From the NCBI RefSeq assembly GCF_001625305.1, contig NW_017803855.1, positions 124,776-188,775 on the forward strand: DNA of 64,000 nucleotides, written 5' to 3'. Below, in pieces: positions 53,305 through 63,701 of this stretch (positions within the stretch are counted from its first letter, which is position 1; every line of letters begins with the position of its first letter). Made by a program: the position numbers and the translations under genes. Source of the DNA: Branchiostoma belcheri. Lineage: Eukaryota; Chordata; Leptocardii; Amphioxiformes; Branchiostomatidae. A model generated the notes under the pieces. The model did not search any database. It worked only from the letters and a program-made list of their open reading frames with translations, and was not told the origin of the DNA.

Positions 53305-53589
53305 TTACTGCATGGAAGGACCCTGTAAGGTACAGAAGTACAAACCGCGCCTCGGGCACTGCCGGTACTCGTGGTCGGGAAGGCGCGCAGAATGTGGGCA
53401 TTGTTCGCAGGTGCACCCCGCCCGGTATAAAACATCGTACTCTGACAGAAACGCATCATTCCGAATCACCGGGCAGGTCAGAGATTGCTCGCACAAAAAC
53501 AGTCTGTCATACACAGCCGAAAAGCGCCTCCCGAATTCCCCTAACCATGGTTTAACACGCAGGAGTAGGCTACTGTTCGGCTGTGCCAT
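53305..53589 (-). CDS. Uncharacterised cysteine-rich open frame, unproven
   Basis: ATG at 53589-53587 opens a 94-codon frame to TAA at 53305. It has nine Cys clustered late (CTCEQCPHSARL, RQCPRRGLYFC) and coding-like, GC-rich third positions. A weak donor (GCA|GTAAAC) overlaps the stop, so it could be a first exon. It lies head to head with the NT5DC promoter ~550 bp away. The opposite strand is also open over most of this block, typical of GC-rich DNA, so chance cannot be excluded. No family recognised. Confidence 0.3.
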   Translation of the reverse strand: MAQPNSSLLLRVKPWLGEFGRRFSAVYDRLFLCEQSLTCPVIRNDAFLSEYDVLYRAGCTCEQCPHSARLPDHEYRQCPRRGLYFCTLQGPSMQ

Positions 53590-53623
53590 CCGAGCCTGTT
53601 TCAAAAATGTTTACTGTGGGACC

Positions 53624-53658
53624 GTGTGGCGTAGCAGCAGAGTGCTCGACTTGTGGGG
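53624..53658 (+). mobile_element. SINE-1 head fragment
   Basis: CCGTGTGGCGTAGCAGCAGA followed by GTGCTCGACTTG, then unrelated sequence. Confidence 0.7.
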
Positions 53659-53689
53659 AACCATATGAGTTGTCATAAGTCTAATGCTA

Positions 53690-53886
53690 AGGTCACCTTT
53701 CCAAACCGGGGCCCAGCCGGGCTGTTGAAAAAAAAAAGTCAACAATTTATGTCAAGAATATGCGAAAATAGTTCCCATTATGAATTTTCTCAACTTCTCT
53801 GTGCTTTGTTGTATTTTATATCATATAACGTTACTTTTCGTTCCATAAGACTGCCCGGCTGGGCCCAGGTTTGGAAATGTGACCTC
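53690..53886. mobile_element. Foldback family G
   Basis: AAGGTCACCTTTCCAAACCG...CAGCCGGGC pairs with GCCCGGCTGGGCCCAGGTTT...GTGACCT; interior as in 3395-3515/3785-3850. Confidence 0.82.
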
Positions 53887-54069
53887 AGCATAACCAGGGA
53901 CAATAAATTTCCCAAACACCTGCAATTCTGCCCCAGAATGTAGACTTCGTTCTACTGAATTTTATAACCACCGTACAGTTGGAACAAAAATCGTTGCTTT
54001 AGTCATTGCTTTATAAGAATTATAACATGACCGATAACAGAAAGACAAACTTCAACTTGCGTGGCCTGT

Positions 54070-54145
54070 CTTTGTGACGTCACAAATTACCCATAGTTCA
54101 TTCTTCGCCTCCATCTCGGACACCCCAAAACAAAGATGGCGGCCG
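54070..54145 (+). promoter_or_regulatory. NT5DC-type gene proximal promoter (CRE and YY1-type site)
   Basis: A full palindromic CRE, TGACGTCA, is at 54075-54082, 53 bp before the ATG. CAAAGATGGCGGC (54131 on) matches the YY1 consensus that in many housekeeping genes overlaps the start codon. No TATA box seen. Binding is inference. Confidence 0.5.
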
Positions 54146-56982
54146 TGGTCAGACACCGGAACGTTTGTTTGGCGATTTTTGCTCAATTTAGAGGATTTTC
54201 CCAGCGACTAGGAGCTGCAGCATGCTCCAGGCAATGTCATACGGTCACGGAGACTACAGAAGAGGACCTGTGGCGGCAATATCACGAAACAAAGCAGCTT
54301 GCACTGCGTAAGTAGGGTATCATGCGTTAGAGGCGTGATCAGCAGACGACTTTTGGTGGTAAAATATTTACCCTTTATTTACGCACAGGGCTGAAAATAT
54401 AGGTCAGAAAGTGTTATTTATATTTTCTATGATGTATTTAACATTGAAAGGAAGCAAGAGGAGCCTATGTAGTGCCTTTTGGAGTGGCATTTTGCCCCAG
54501 TGTGTGTTAGAATGGCTGGCGTTGACCCATATCTTCTCATGACCGCTAGTGACCTCAAGCAGACGACATTTGAATCTTGACTAACTTCCCGCCATAGTTT
54601 GAAACTCGGACTGAAAGACTATCATAAAACTGTGGAAAAAAGTACTGCACAGTGCACAGGAATTCCACAATGTTGCTTATTTAGGTTTAAGACCCAAAAT
54701 TATGCTCTGGACAGATGGAATAGTCCATTACAGGCAATGGGGGTGACCCCAGTCATTGATCAGACCAACTTGTTATATTTGGTATATTCTATTCTTGACA
54801 CATATCATAACCATATGAGTTATGAAAGTATTACAGGCTGGTCCCAGAGAGACAATATTATTTGCTTTGTCAGCTATACTCTCAGAAAGAAAGAAAAAAA
54901 AAAATTTACCAACTGTCATTTCTAAAATTTTGCACAAAGTTGTACAAGCTCAATGGTTAATTATAATTTGTACTAAATTGTAGTTTTTATATTGCCTAAT
55001 TGTTCTAACTTCTAAAGGTGCTATTACAGTACAGTACAGTAGGGGCGTCACCATTAGATAGCTCTATACAACACAAATAGCTTGTGCAAAGGCTAGATGT
55101 GGCAAGTCGTTCGGTATAATATAGCCAGCTATACCGCTGCACCGCATGCCTGCAAAGCTGGTGTGTTATGTGGAAGGGTGGTTATACCAGCTACTAGTAT
55201 ACAGATATAGATACAGTACTGTTGAATTTTAAACATTAACATTCATTAGCACACCACTAACTATCTTTCTTTTCCTTTTTTCAGAACAAAAACCGTTGTG
55301 TAAAATCAACCCTACCTCAGTGTTTGCCAACAATGAGCTGTGTATGGGAGATGTGGAGGTGTATGGGTTTGACTATGACTACACCCTGGCACACTACACT
55401 GATGAACTCTACCCTCTCATCTATAACCTGGCTAAGGAAAGGCTGCTCATGAGAAACAAGGTTCCTTTTTATATCTGCTCATGAATGTAAATGCACAATT
55501 CTAGTGGGAAAAAAATTGTATGTACAAGATTTGTACATGCTGCCTCTCAAAGTCTGAAATAACGTGGTGAGAATTGAACCCACAACCTTTAGATCTCAAT
55601 CTCTTGCATGCTAGCCCAGCCTCTTGACCATAAAAATTGCTTCATGCATGATATGAACTCCTCCCTTACCCCTTCAGAAACACTGATTTAGTGACATTGG
55701 TTTCAACATTTTGGTCTAAAACTGCCTGTACAATGGGATAGTCCTGAACAATTTGTTATTTCAATGAATGAATGATAGACTTTCATTGTATGTTCATGCT
55801 CCCACAACCTAGGTACAGGTCAAGGTGATATAGTACAGTACAATATCCGTGTCTTTTAATAGTTGATCAGAAATAGAGGTGGAAGACCTTATACTGAAAG
55901 ATACAGCTTCAGTGTAATCTGAATAAGTACTGAATACATAAATGTTGTCATGTTGTTGACATGATGTGAACCTGTATGTTACTCCCAGTACCCAGATGAT
56001 ATCATGGCTCTAGAGTACATTCCCGGGTTTGCAGTGCGAGGTCTGCACTATGACATAGAGAAGGCACTCCTGATGAAAATAGACGCTTTCCACCATATCC
56101 AACTGGGCACTGTCTACAGGTATGTACTATCCACCATATCCAACTGGGCACTGTCTACAGGTATGTACTATCCACCATATCCAACTGGGCACTGTCTACA
56201 GGTATGTACTTTCCACCATATCCAACTGTCTACAGGTATGTACTTTCCACCATATCCAACTGAGCACTGTCTACAGGTATGTACTTTCCACCATATCCAG
56301 CTGGGCACTGTCTACAGGTATGTACTTTCCACCATATCCAACTGGGCACTGTCTACAGGTATGTACTCTCCACCATATCCAACTGGGCACTGTCTACAGG
56401 TACTCTCCACCATATCCAACTGGGCACTGTCTACAGGTATGTACTCTCCACCATATCCAACTGGGCACTGTCTACGGGTATGTACTCTCCACCATATCCA
56501 ACTGGGCACTGTCTACAGGTATGTACTTTCCACCATATCTAACTGTCTACAGGTATGTACTTTCCACCATATCCAACTGGGCACTGTCTACAGGTATGTA
56601 CTTTCCACCATATCCAACTGTCTACAGGTATGTACTTTCCACCATATCCAACTGTCTACAGGTATGCACTTTTGTATTGTCTTGTAATGTATTAATACCA
56701 TTGTATTTGTAATGTATTAATACCATTGTATGAAGAAAATGTTTTTCAGTTTACCAGAATTGTTTGCATGATTTGACTTTTGTTGTTGATTTTAATCTAC
56801 TAACACATGTAATGTTACTGCCATCTGTTTGTAAGCAGGTGCCTAATGTGACATAAAGAATTGAAGTAACCACAGTTTTGTACTGTTGCAGAGGCCACCA
56901 GCGTGTGAGTGATGCAGAGGTGTCCAGTCTGTATGATGGTACACATGTTCCTGTGGACTACATGAGCTCCTTTCATGGCAGG
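54136..56982 (+). CDS. nt5dc2/3: 5'-nucleotidase domain-containing protein 2/3-like, exons 1-4 (N-terminal 190 residues)
   Basis: HAD-superfamily protein of the cytosolic purine 5'-nucleotidase (NT5C2)-related group. Exons: 54136-54307, 55285-55460, 55989-56119, 56892-56982; phases 1,0,2 then 0, all in frame. Residues 1-32 ([20 protein letters not shown]...) are Arg-bearing and acid-free, like a mitochondrial presequence. The core holds VFANNELC, then [12 protein letters not shown] with the HAD motif I (D87-x-D89-x-T91; D87 the would-be nucleophile). Further on: [32 protein letters not shown], and exon 4 [20 protein letters not shown]. Family members run to roughly 500-560 residues, so two thirds lie beyond the window; no further exon was found up to 64000. 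Donors of exons 1 (GTAAGT), 3 (GTATGT) and 4 (GTGAGT) are good; exon 2's (AAG|GTTCCT) is poor. Exon 3's donor lies in a minisatellite of donor copies (56090-56672). Physiological substrate of this group is not settled; NT5DC2 versus NT5DC3 cannot be decided here. Confidence 0.92.
55105..55215 (+). mobile_element. LINE 3' fragment in intron 1
   Basis: AGCCAGCTATACCGCTGCAC ... AGCTGGTGTGTTATG ... GGTGGTTATACCAGCTA matches the end of the LINE at 58735-58985. Confidence 0.65.
55566..55640 (-). mobile_element. tRNA-like SINE head remnant
   Basis: The minus strand has an A-box-like TGGTCAAGAGGCTGGGC and B box GGTTCAATTCTC at SINE spacing, in intron 2. The body is not identified. Confidence 0.45.
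56090..56672. repeat. 41-bp minisatellite built from exon 3 end plus splice donor, 15 units
   Basis: Unit starts: 56090, 56131, 56172, 56213, 56247, 56288, 56329, 56370, 56407, 56448, 56489, 56530, 56564, 56605, 56639. Most are 41 bp; four (56213, 56530, 56605, 56639) lack GGGCACT (34 bp) and one (56370) lacks 4 bp. Each contains CCACCATATCCAACTG..TGTCTACAG|GTATGTACT, so nearly all carry the exon-3 5' splice site; variants are GTACTC (56400), CGG|GTATG (56478) and GTATGC (56662). The first unit is the authentic end of exon 3. The unit has no stop in any forward frame. GT positions in frame with exon 4 are 56120, 56318, 56519 and 56594. Confidence 0.97.
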
Positions 56983-57059
56983 GTGAGTTTACTCTCTATG
57001 TAATGTACTAATTACCTTCACCATGAAGGTTATGTTTTTGGTAGCATTTGTTTGTACAT

Positions 57060-57441
57060 CAGGCCTCGAAATTAACTTTTCTTCCTATTGTCCCAGCACT
57101 GTCCCAAAAATAAATTTCAATTGTCCCAAAGTGAGGATGAACTGCCCCAACCTGTTTTTTTTTGTTGAAATATTATATAACTTCAACAACTTCAACATGA
57201 AGTTAACTGTTTTTTGCATATGTTCACTCCCACTTAAATTGCCGAGTAGACAGGAAATTCGGTGGGACTTTTCTGGATCCAAAAGCCGGGACGTGTGCCA
57301 GATAAATAAAAGAAGCGCTGACATTCTGATCTTGATCATTTTTCTATTGTCCCCAAAATGTCCCAAAGTGTCCTTTTTAGTTGTCCCAGCCTAAATTTTA
57401 GTGGTCAGTGGCCATTGCACCACCTTTAATTTCGAGCCCTG
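57060..57441. mobile_element. hAT-like nonautonomous element
   Basis: CAGGCCTCGAAATTAAC and TTAATTTCGAGCCCTG are terminal inverted repeats. TGTCCCAAA-type words recur inside. Flanks share TACAT. Confidence 0.65.
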
Positions 57442-57883
57442 TACATAGGCAACACATAGACAACTGTCCTCCTTGGTATGAGGGCTTACATTATTTTGAT
57501 TTTCCTGATTTAGTACTGATTTGACATGATTGTACTGATTTGAGATCAGACCTGATCATGCTTAATAACACTCATATACATATATATATAATTGTACCAA
57601 CAATGTCTTTTAAAGGCAAGGAATAAAAAACAAGATGTTATTCCTGTTATCTTAAAGTGATTGAGGCAACACCTCAGAAAGACACCGGTCCCTTTGTTGA
57701 CACAACAGTAGAGAATGTCATGTGCCGAGTGTCCTTGCATGTTAGGGATGACTGACAACCATGTGTGTGTGTAGGAGTCATGCCTGGTCACCTTCTACAT
57801 GTCTGTGTTTGTGTACAGTACAAGTCATCTACTCGTAAGGATCATGTCTTAAAGTGACAAAATTACGATGTAACATCTCTAAT

Positions 57884-58199
57884 GAGGGCTGGAAATACTG
57901 GGTGCATGTGCACCTAAGTGCACCCAAATCTGCAGCTGTGAACCCAATTTTTTACTGTGGGTGCATTGTAAATTTACGTATGTCAATAAGCTGTTAAATG
58001 TATAGTAGTATGCAGCATATTCTAAACATTTAAGTGTAAGAAAAATAAGATCTGAAATGAAACATACATGTTGTAATTAGTTTTTGTTGACAATCTCAAT
58101 TTCATTTTATCTGGTGCACCCAAAAAAGAAATTGTGCACCCAATTTTTGAGGTTGGGTGCACCAGTGCACCTATTCCCAAACATGAATTTTGAGCCCTG
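57884..58199. mobile_element. hAT-like element with GTGCACC repeats
   Basis: AGGGCTGGAAATAC ... GAATTTTGAGCCCTG ends. The interior repeats the word GTGCACC(C) many times in both orientations near each end, a subterminal-repeat pattern typical of hAT elements. 58480-58535 shows a further scrap. Confidence 0.6.
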
Positions 58200-58730
58200 C
58201 TAACTTAGTGAATCTAAGAACTTTTAGTAAACGACTGTAGTCTTCTATGGCAAGAAATTGGATGAACTCTTTGAAAGAATGTTTTAGTTTCTTATGTAAT
58301 AGTGATTGTAATTATGATTGAAAAATAGAAAATTATCTAAATCAATAATTATGTTGTCTAGGTTGTGATAAATGGTGCTACTAGCTATAGATATAGGAAC
58401 ATTTCTTTCAAAAAAAATCTCTCTTTTTTTTTCTTATACATGTATGCTGAAAGGCAACAAAACTGTGGTGCAGGTAGAACTTGTCTGGTGCAGGTAATTT
58501 TGAATGTTTCGTGCACCAGTGCAGGTATGCAGAATAAAAACCTAGACTAAGTCTTTGGAGCTCTGATAGTTCATTATAATGGATCTGGAGGGTTTCTGAA
58601 AAAAAAACAATTGTTGTAAGTTTTCTTGAAGCACTTAGATCTGGATTGGACCGACTCTGACTTGTTTTATGATCGGAATGTTGTCGATCAAGGGCTGTTG
58701 TATTCCTTGACTTAAAAGTTTGCTAAAACT
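58200..58730. other. Intronic spacer
   Basis: AT-rich, nothing beyond the scrap above. Confidence 0.4.
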
Positions 58731-58734
58731 CGTT

Positions 58735-58985
58735 TAACTCAGAACTATCGTAGACTGGAACTCGTTGCCACCAAGCACAGTTGGGGCATCATCACTAGAA
58801 AGCTTAAAACAACTCCTGCAATCAAATGTGCAAAGATTGAGTGTAATAAGTCGATCGGTTTTATATAGCCAGCTGCCGCCGCGCCACATGCCTGCGAAGC
58901 TGGTGTGTTACGCCGAAAGGTGGTTATACCGGCTATACCAATACAGATACAGATCAGCACCAATAACATTAGCCGTCACATAAAC
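58735..58985 (+). mobile_element. LINE ORF2 C-terminus and end, dead fragment
   Basis: The frame reads RTIVDWNSLPPSTVGASSLE, then SLKQLLQSN. R-T-x3-W-N-SLP..ASSLE-x-FK/LK is the conserved C-terminal segment of CR1/L2-like reverse transcriptase proteins. It is open to TAA at 58981-58983. 5' truncated. Confidence 0.72.
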
Positions 58986-58989
58986 CACA

Positions 58990-59320
58990 GATTTACGACT
59001 TGAGAGGGAAAGCTTGGCAAGGATACGAGTGTCACAATAAGAATTATGGGTCTTAGCAAATACTTTGAAAGGGGGCAAGTTATGGTGTCAGTCAAGTTTT
59101 GGTGTCAGAATACAGTACCAGGTGCCCTGGTGGTGGAATGAGTTTAAAGTATAGTCAAACTTGTCTAAGACGGCCACCCAGGGGACTTGTATAGAATCTG
59201 GTCTTCTTAGACATTCAAGTGGTATTTCTGACACAAAGCACATGAAGAAGGTAAGATACAGATTTCCGAGTTCATGTCCTATAGTAGACTGTCAGATGAC
59301 TAAGGGTGTCATCTTTGATC
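58990..59320. other. Intronic spacer
   Basis: No feature recognised. Confidence 0.4.
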
Positions 59321-59326
59321 CCGGTT

Positions 59327-59744
59327 AGGCCACACTGACTTAATTTTATGGATGACATCCGCGCGCACATTGCTTTTCGTCTGTTCTCAAAAAAAAAAAA
59401 AAGACGACGTCCACAGAGGCTCTATAGCCTGGCTCTAGGCCTGGGTAGTCCATGGTAGTTAGCCACAATACGGATCCGGTTGTAACTCTGGAGGACGGCA
59501 CCCAGGCTGCTGAAGCTCCATGACTCAAGAACTCAGTACATACGTACAGTGCCGATTCATAAATTCCGCAAAAAGCCAGCATGTGCCGGCTTGTCGTATA
59601 CGGCACTATGTACTGTCACAAATTCACAATACCAGCAATTCCTGTAGTTTAGTAGTGTGGTTTTGGCCGGAATTTTTTTCATTCGCCCGCACGCACTAGT
59701 TTGGGGGTCTTCAGAGGATCCATAATAAAAAGTCGGTGTGGCCT
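59327..59744. mobile_element. Foldback family D (GACTTAATTTTATGG type)
   Basis: AGGCCACACTGACTTAATTT, TATGGATGACATCC ... AAGTCGGTGTGGCCT. The interior (CCTGGGTAGTCCATGGTAGT, CAAGAACTCAGTACATACGT) is shared with 61604-61958. Confidence 0.85.
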
Positions 59745-59749
59745 TATCA

Positions 59750-61600
59750 TCAAAATTCAATATGCTTCATGCTTCAAAATATTGCAGTCAATATAAGCAG
59801 GGACAAGGCCGTGTTCTGTTTGGTCCAGTTCGGTCGTGTCAAACAAGTGGACAGATTTTCGGGACCGAGAAAACTCGGTCATCATGACCAGATGGCCAGC
59901 TTCTAGAGGTGGTCACTTCAGCATTAAGTGTTTGTAGTTGAGATTCATGCTACACCAGTTCTTGTTGTTTTGTATCCCAGCCTGTTATTCCAAATATGGC
60001 TCAGAGAAAAACAGAGAAAACCATTTCCTGTTTTTACTTCAACACTCAAGACAGTTTCAACACGTCAGTCATTGTCAAATGTACTTCCATGTAATGATGT
60101 GTACTGTTAACAAGTTTTGAAGATCATACGGCTTTTTTTCTTTGCCAATATTAAAAAATCATGGCTATTTACAATGAATGTATATCAATTTTGCTTTCTT
60201 GCTGTCTTCTGGTTAATTTTTCTTTCTTGCCCTCTTCTGGTATCCTGATACTTCCTCTGCGTGTTTCTAATGTCCAAAAAACATAATATTTGTGCAATGT
60301 TCTACAAGTTAATGTTTGATACAATGTTCTACCTTCATAGTGGCGCACCTAGAATTTTGCTGTTGTGCCCAAACTTTTTGGGTAGTGTGGATCCGTGACA
60401 AGATAGAAATATTTAAGACAGACATTGATGTATGATCTAGGGTCTTCTCCTAATTGTGTTTACTAGTGAGAAGCAGCCTTGGCGTCAGTCGGCAGGCGGT
60501 TATCTTGTCCTGATAATGTTATCTCTGTATCTCTTGTCTCAGGTACAATGCAGCGATGTCATGTGGTGACGTGCCTTAGGGTGTGGCTGGCAGGATCAAA
60601 CAGAGACACTTTTAGGGACATAACTTTTGAGTGACGCGTCCTGTGTCCATTTGTGGTTTGTGAGCAACACAGATTTTTCAGGTCATCGCCCCTGTGAGAA
60701 AGTTAGAACTTACTGAAGAAAAAGTTTCTCTGAAAAGTTACCATCTTCTTTCTTCAACAACAAAGTTGATCTTAATTGTCTTTGAGCAGGGTTGTTCTTA
60801 CAAACTCACACCTAACGTCTGCTTGGAGAAAATAGGCGTGTTTTCAGACATTATTTTTAGCTTTTTAGCTTGTTCTAACTATTTTATCTATTTTGTTGAC
60901 TTTCGATATCCTGGGAAGGAAATATCCAAAAAAGCTGAAAAAGATAGGACTGAAAAAGAACCCTGGCCATTTGAGGGAAAAGGAGTTTTCACAGTGTTTT
61001 AACTCACAGTTGAAACAATTCCGTAGTTAGTACAGTAGTCATACCTGGAATTTGCAGTGCAAAAATCAAACCACTGCGAAAGTGTCAGGATTTACAGTAT
61101 CCGTTAAAAACTTCAGATGCCTGATGAGGGATGAGCAGCTGAAGATCAAAGACACAGCCGCAGACAGACCAGGACTCCTAAGTGTCGCTCTTCTGTGTCT
61201 TACTGTTTGTATGCGACACTCTCAGGAACAAAGTCCCTGTCAATTAACCAGTCCATTGGATTCGAAGAAAAGCACATAAATTCTGGCTAGGCAAACACTT
61301 TGGCTCCAAGGTTTAGTGAGATATGTTATAATTTCAAAGCTTTGAAGAAGTTGTGTATGTGTTTGAATGAAAGAAAAGGAAGACAGTTTCTAATGCTTCT
61401 ATGCATAAAGTACAAGTACAGTACAGATATCCTTGCTAAAGCGCCAGGTAGATTTGTCATGTTAAGTTAAAGACAAACTTTAAAAAATTTTTAAAGAAAA
61501 GAAATCCATATAAGTTTATTTTTTTGTCAAGATGAAAAGATATTAATAGGAGTCTCTAAATTATTTAGTGATGAAGGCCACAGAGAACTTTCCTATTATC
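59750..61600. other. Intronic sequence without recognised exon
   Basis: Frames of 60-100 codons lack splice context. Nothing resembling the missing NT5DC exons was found. Confidence 0.4.
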
Positions 61601-61603
61601 ATA

Positions 61604-61958
61604 AGGCCACACCGACTTAATTTTATGGATGACATCCGTGCCCTGTCCTACAAAAAAAAAAAAAAAAGATCACGTCCTCTGGCTCTGGCCTGACTTTAGG
61701 CCTGGGTAGTCCATGGTAGTTACAATACGGAGCTGGGCACCCAGGACTCAAGAACTCAGTACATACGTACAGTGCCGATTCATAAATTCCGCGTAGTACA
61801 CGTCGCTATGTACTGCCGCAAACTCACAATACCAGCTTTGTATTCCTGTGGTTTAGTAGCATTTTTATTTTTGGCCAGAATTTTTTTTTATTCGCCCGCG
61901 CGCACTAGTTTGGGGGTCTTCAGAGGATTTCATCCATAAAATTAAGTCGGTGTGGCCT
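61604..61958. mobile_element. Foldback family D (GACTTAATTTTATGG type)
   Basis: AGGCCACACCGACTTAATTT, TATGGATGACATCC ... CATCCATAAAATTAAGTCGG, TGTGGCCT; sister of 59327-59744 with internal deletions. Confidence 0.88.
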
Positions 61959-61959
61959 A

Positions 61960-62945
61960 ACTTAGGGAACTGTGCAATCTGAACACAACTTGTTCACCAT
62001 ATCCTCCGCCAAGATGTCCCTGTTTTCTTAAGGGGGCTTCTAACGACCAAGACAAAGTTCTGAGCTCCCTCTATAAGTGCCTCGGCAACGGCAGTCATGT
62101 TAAGGAGCATGATTGGCCTCCTGTTTCCAAAACTCCAATCCAAACATGTAGACAGACCTCATTACAGGAACAATACCTTTAATAAGAGGTGTGTGTGGGG
62201 TTATATTAGCTGGCAACCTTATCTTTGTCAATGACATAGTGCAGACTCAGATTTAGGAGTAGAAATGGGGGGTTGGAAGGCGCCAGCTATTGTTTATAGA
62301 CCTGTGATGACGCAGAGTTGTTTGTGTGTTATCTGTGGGAGCACCTGTGGGTCTGTCAGACATGTGGGCAGTACTGTTTGGTCTGTTACCAGCACTGGCA
62401 CTTTCAGGATTCCAAGTATTCCCTCAAACACATGAGCACCTGGTGTTGTCTTCCAAAGATCGGCATTCGTTGATTAAATCACTTAAAGGCACCAATTCTA
62501 ATTTCAGGGCGGTAAAACCAAAAAATATTGTGAATGGGGAAATCTGTATGATATTAACATTTACTGTTATTTCTTCACATTTTTTCTATCATCTATACTT
62601 GAAGTGCTTGAAATAGTGCCAAAACAAGCTATGGGAGCAGTCCCTTTATTTTTTGGTACCACCAATAAATAGCTTGAATCAACCGATGACACAAAACGTT
62701 GCATTTTGTCTCACAGATATCAGACTGAGTTTATTATATTGAGATAGGATTGAGTCAACTTACTACATTAGGATGACCAGAAATTTAACATTGGAAAATC
62801 CAGGTTTGCTGCCCTGAAATTGCATTGGATGCACAAAATGTACAGTGGAAACTACCCAAGAATGATCAGGGGACTGATGAAATCTACCTGGACGTGTGGT
62901 CACTATAGACAAGATTCTTTATGGTTGTGTCAATGGGAAAATTTA
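61960..62945. other. Intronic sequence
   Basis: 62790-62830 resembles 25600-25640. No exon recognised. Confidence 0.35.
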
Positions 62946-62949
62946 TCTA

Positions 62950-63092
62950 AGGCCACACCAATTTCTTGGTTAACAGATTTTTCTAGAAAAATAATGGAGC
63001 GGGCGGGCGAAAAAATTTTTATTTTTATTTGCAAATCAGAAAAAAATGAAGCGGGCAAATCTGTTAACCAAGATATTAAATTGGTGTGGCCT
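62950..63092. mobile_element. Foldback/MITE family C, short
   Basis: AGGCCACACCAATTTCTTGG ... TATTAAATTGGTGTGGCCT, with TAACAGATTTTTC / AAATCTGTTAACC; almost all terminal sequence, little interior. Confidence 0.82.
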
Positions 63093-63700
63093 AAGGGACC
63101 ACCAAAAAGTGGTCACATTGACCAGGTAGTCCTAATGTAAAGGTGGTCACTTGTACAGGTTAGACTATTTCTAAACACAGTCATAATTACATGAGGAACA
63201 CACATAGTTGTGGGGAAGCATCCAACATCAAGACAAAAGATTGAAATTCCGCCACCCTTTGTAGTCACTCCAAGCATTTCCACTTAAAACACTGCCGACA
63301 GAGACGGGAGGCTTGGCAAGGAGGAAGTTTCGCGGGAACGACAAGGGCAACGGCAGTTTCCCAGCCTTTGCTGTCTAGACTTTCTGTCGCTATCTCTCGC
63401 TATCGCTCTGATGGGAGCAGAGATGGACAGAAAAGGAGCCGCGATCACAATCAGGATTTTTGGTCCCGTCTGTTGTCGTACATTCCTGACATTTTGGGGA
63501 CGGCAAATGGCTGCAATTATTAATGCCCTTGGCAGGCTGTGAAGTCTCTTTTGAAGCTGTGACTATGATGTATATGATGATAGGTACAGATAGTGTGAGA
63601 AAATTCAGTCTGGCCCTTACCTCTTCCCTTCTGACCTCAATGAAAAGGCCAATTTTAGCTCCTGAATAAAGAATATGATTGAAACAAACGAAAAATATAG
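63093..63700. other. Intronic sequence
   Basis: Moderately GC-rich at 63290-63440; no exon recognised. Confidence 0.35.
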
Positions 63701-63701
63701 T

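Noticed and set aside
56312..56509. Minus-strand 65-codon frame
   Set aside because: Shadow of the minisatellite.
56090..56672. CRISPR-like regular repeats
   Set aside because: Units are contiguous with no unique spacers and arise from an exon end; this is a minisatellite in an animal gene.
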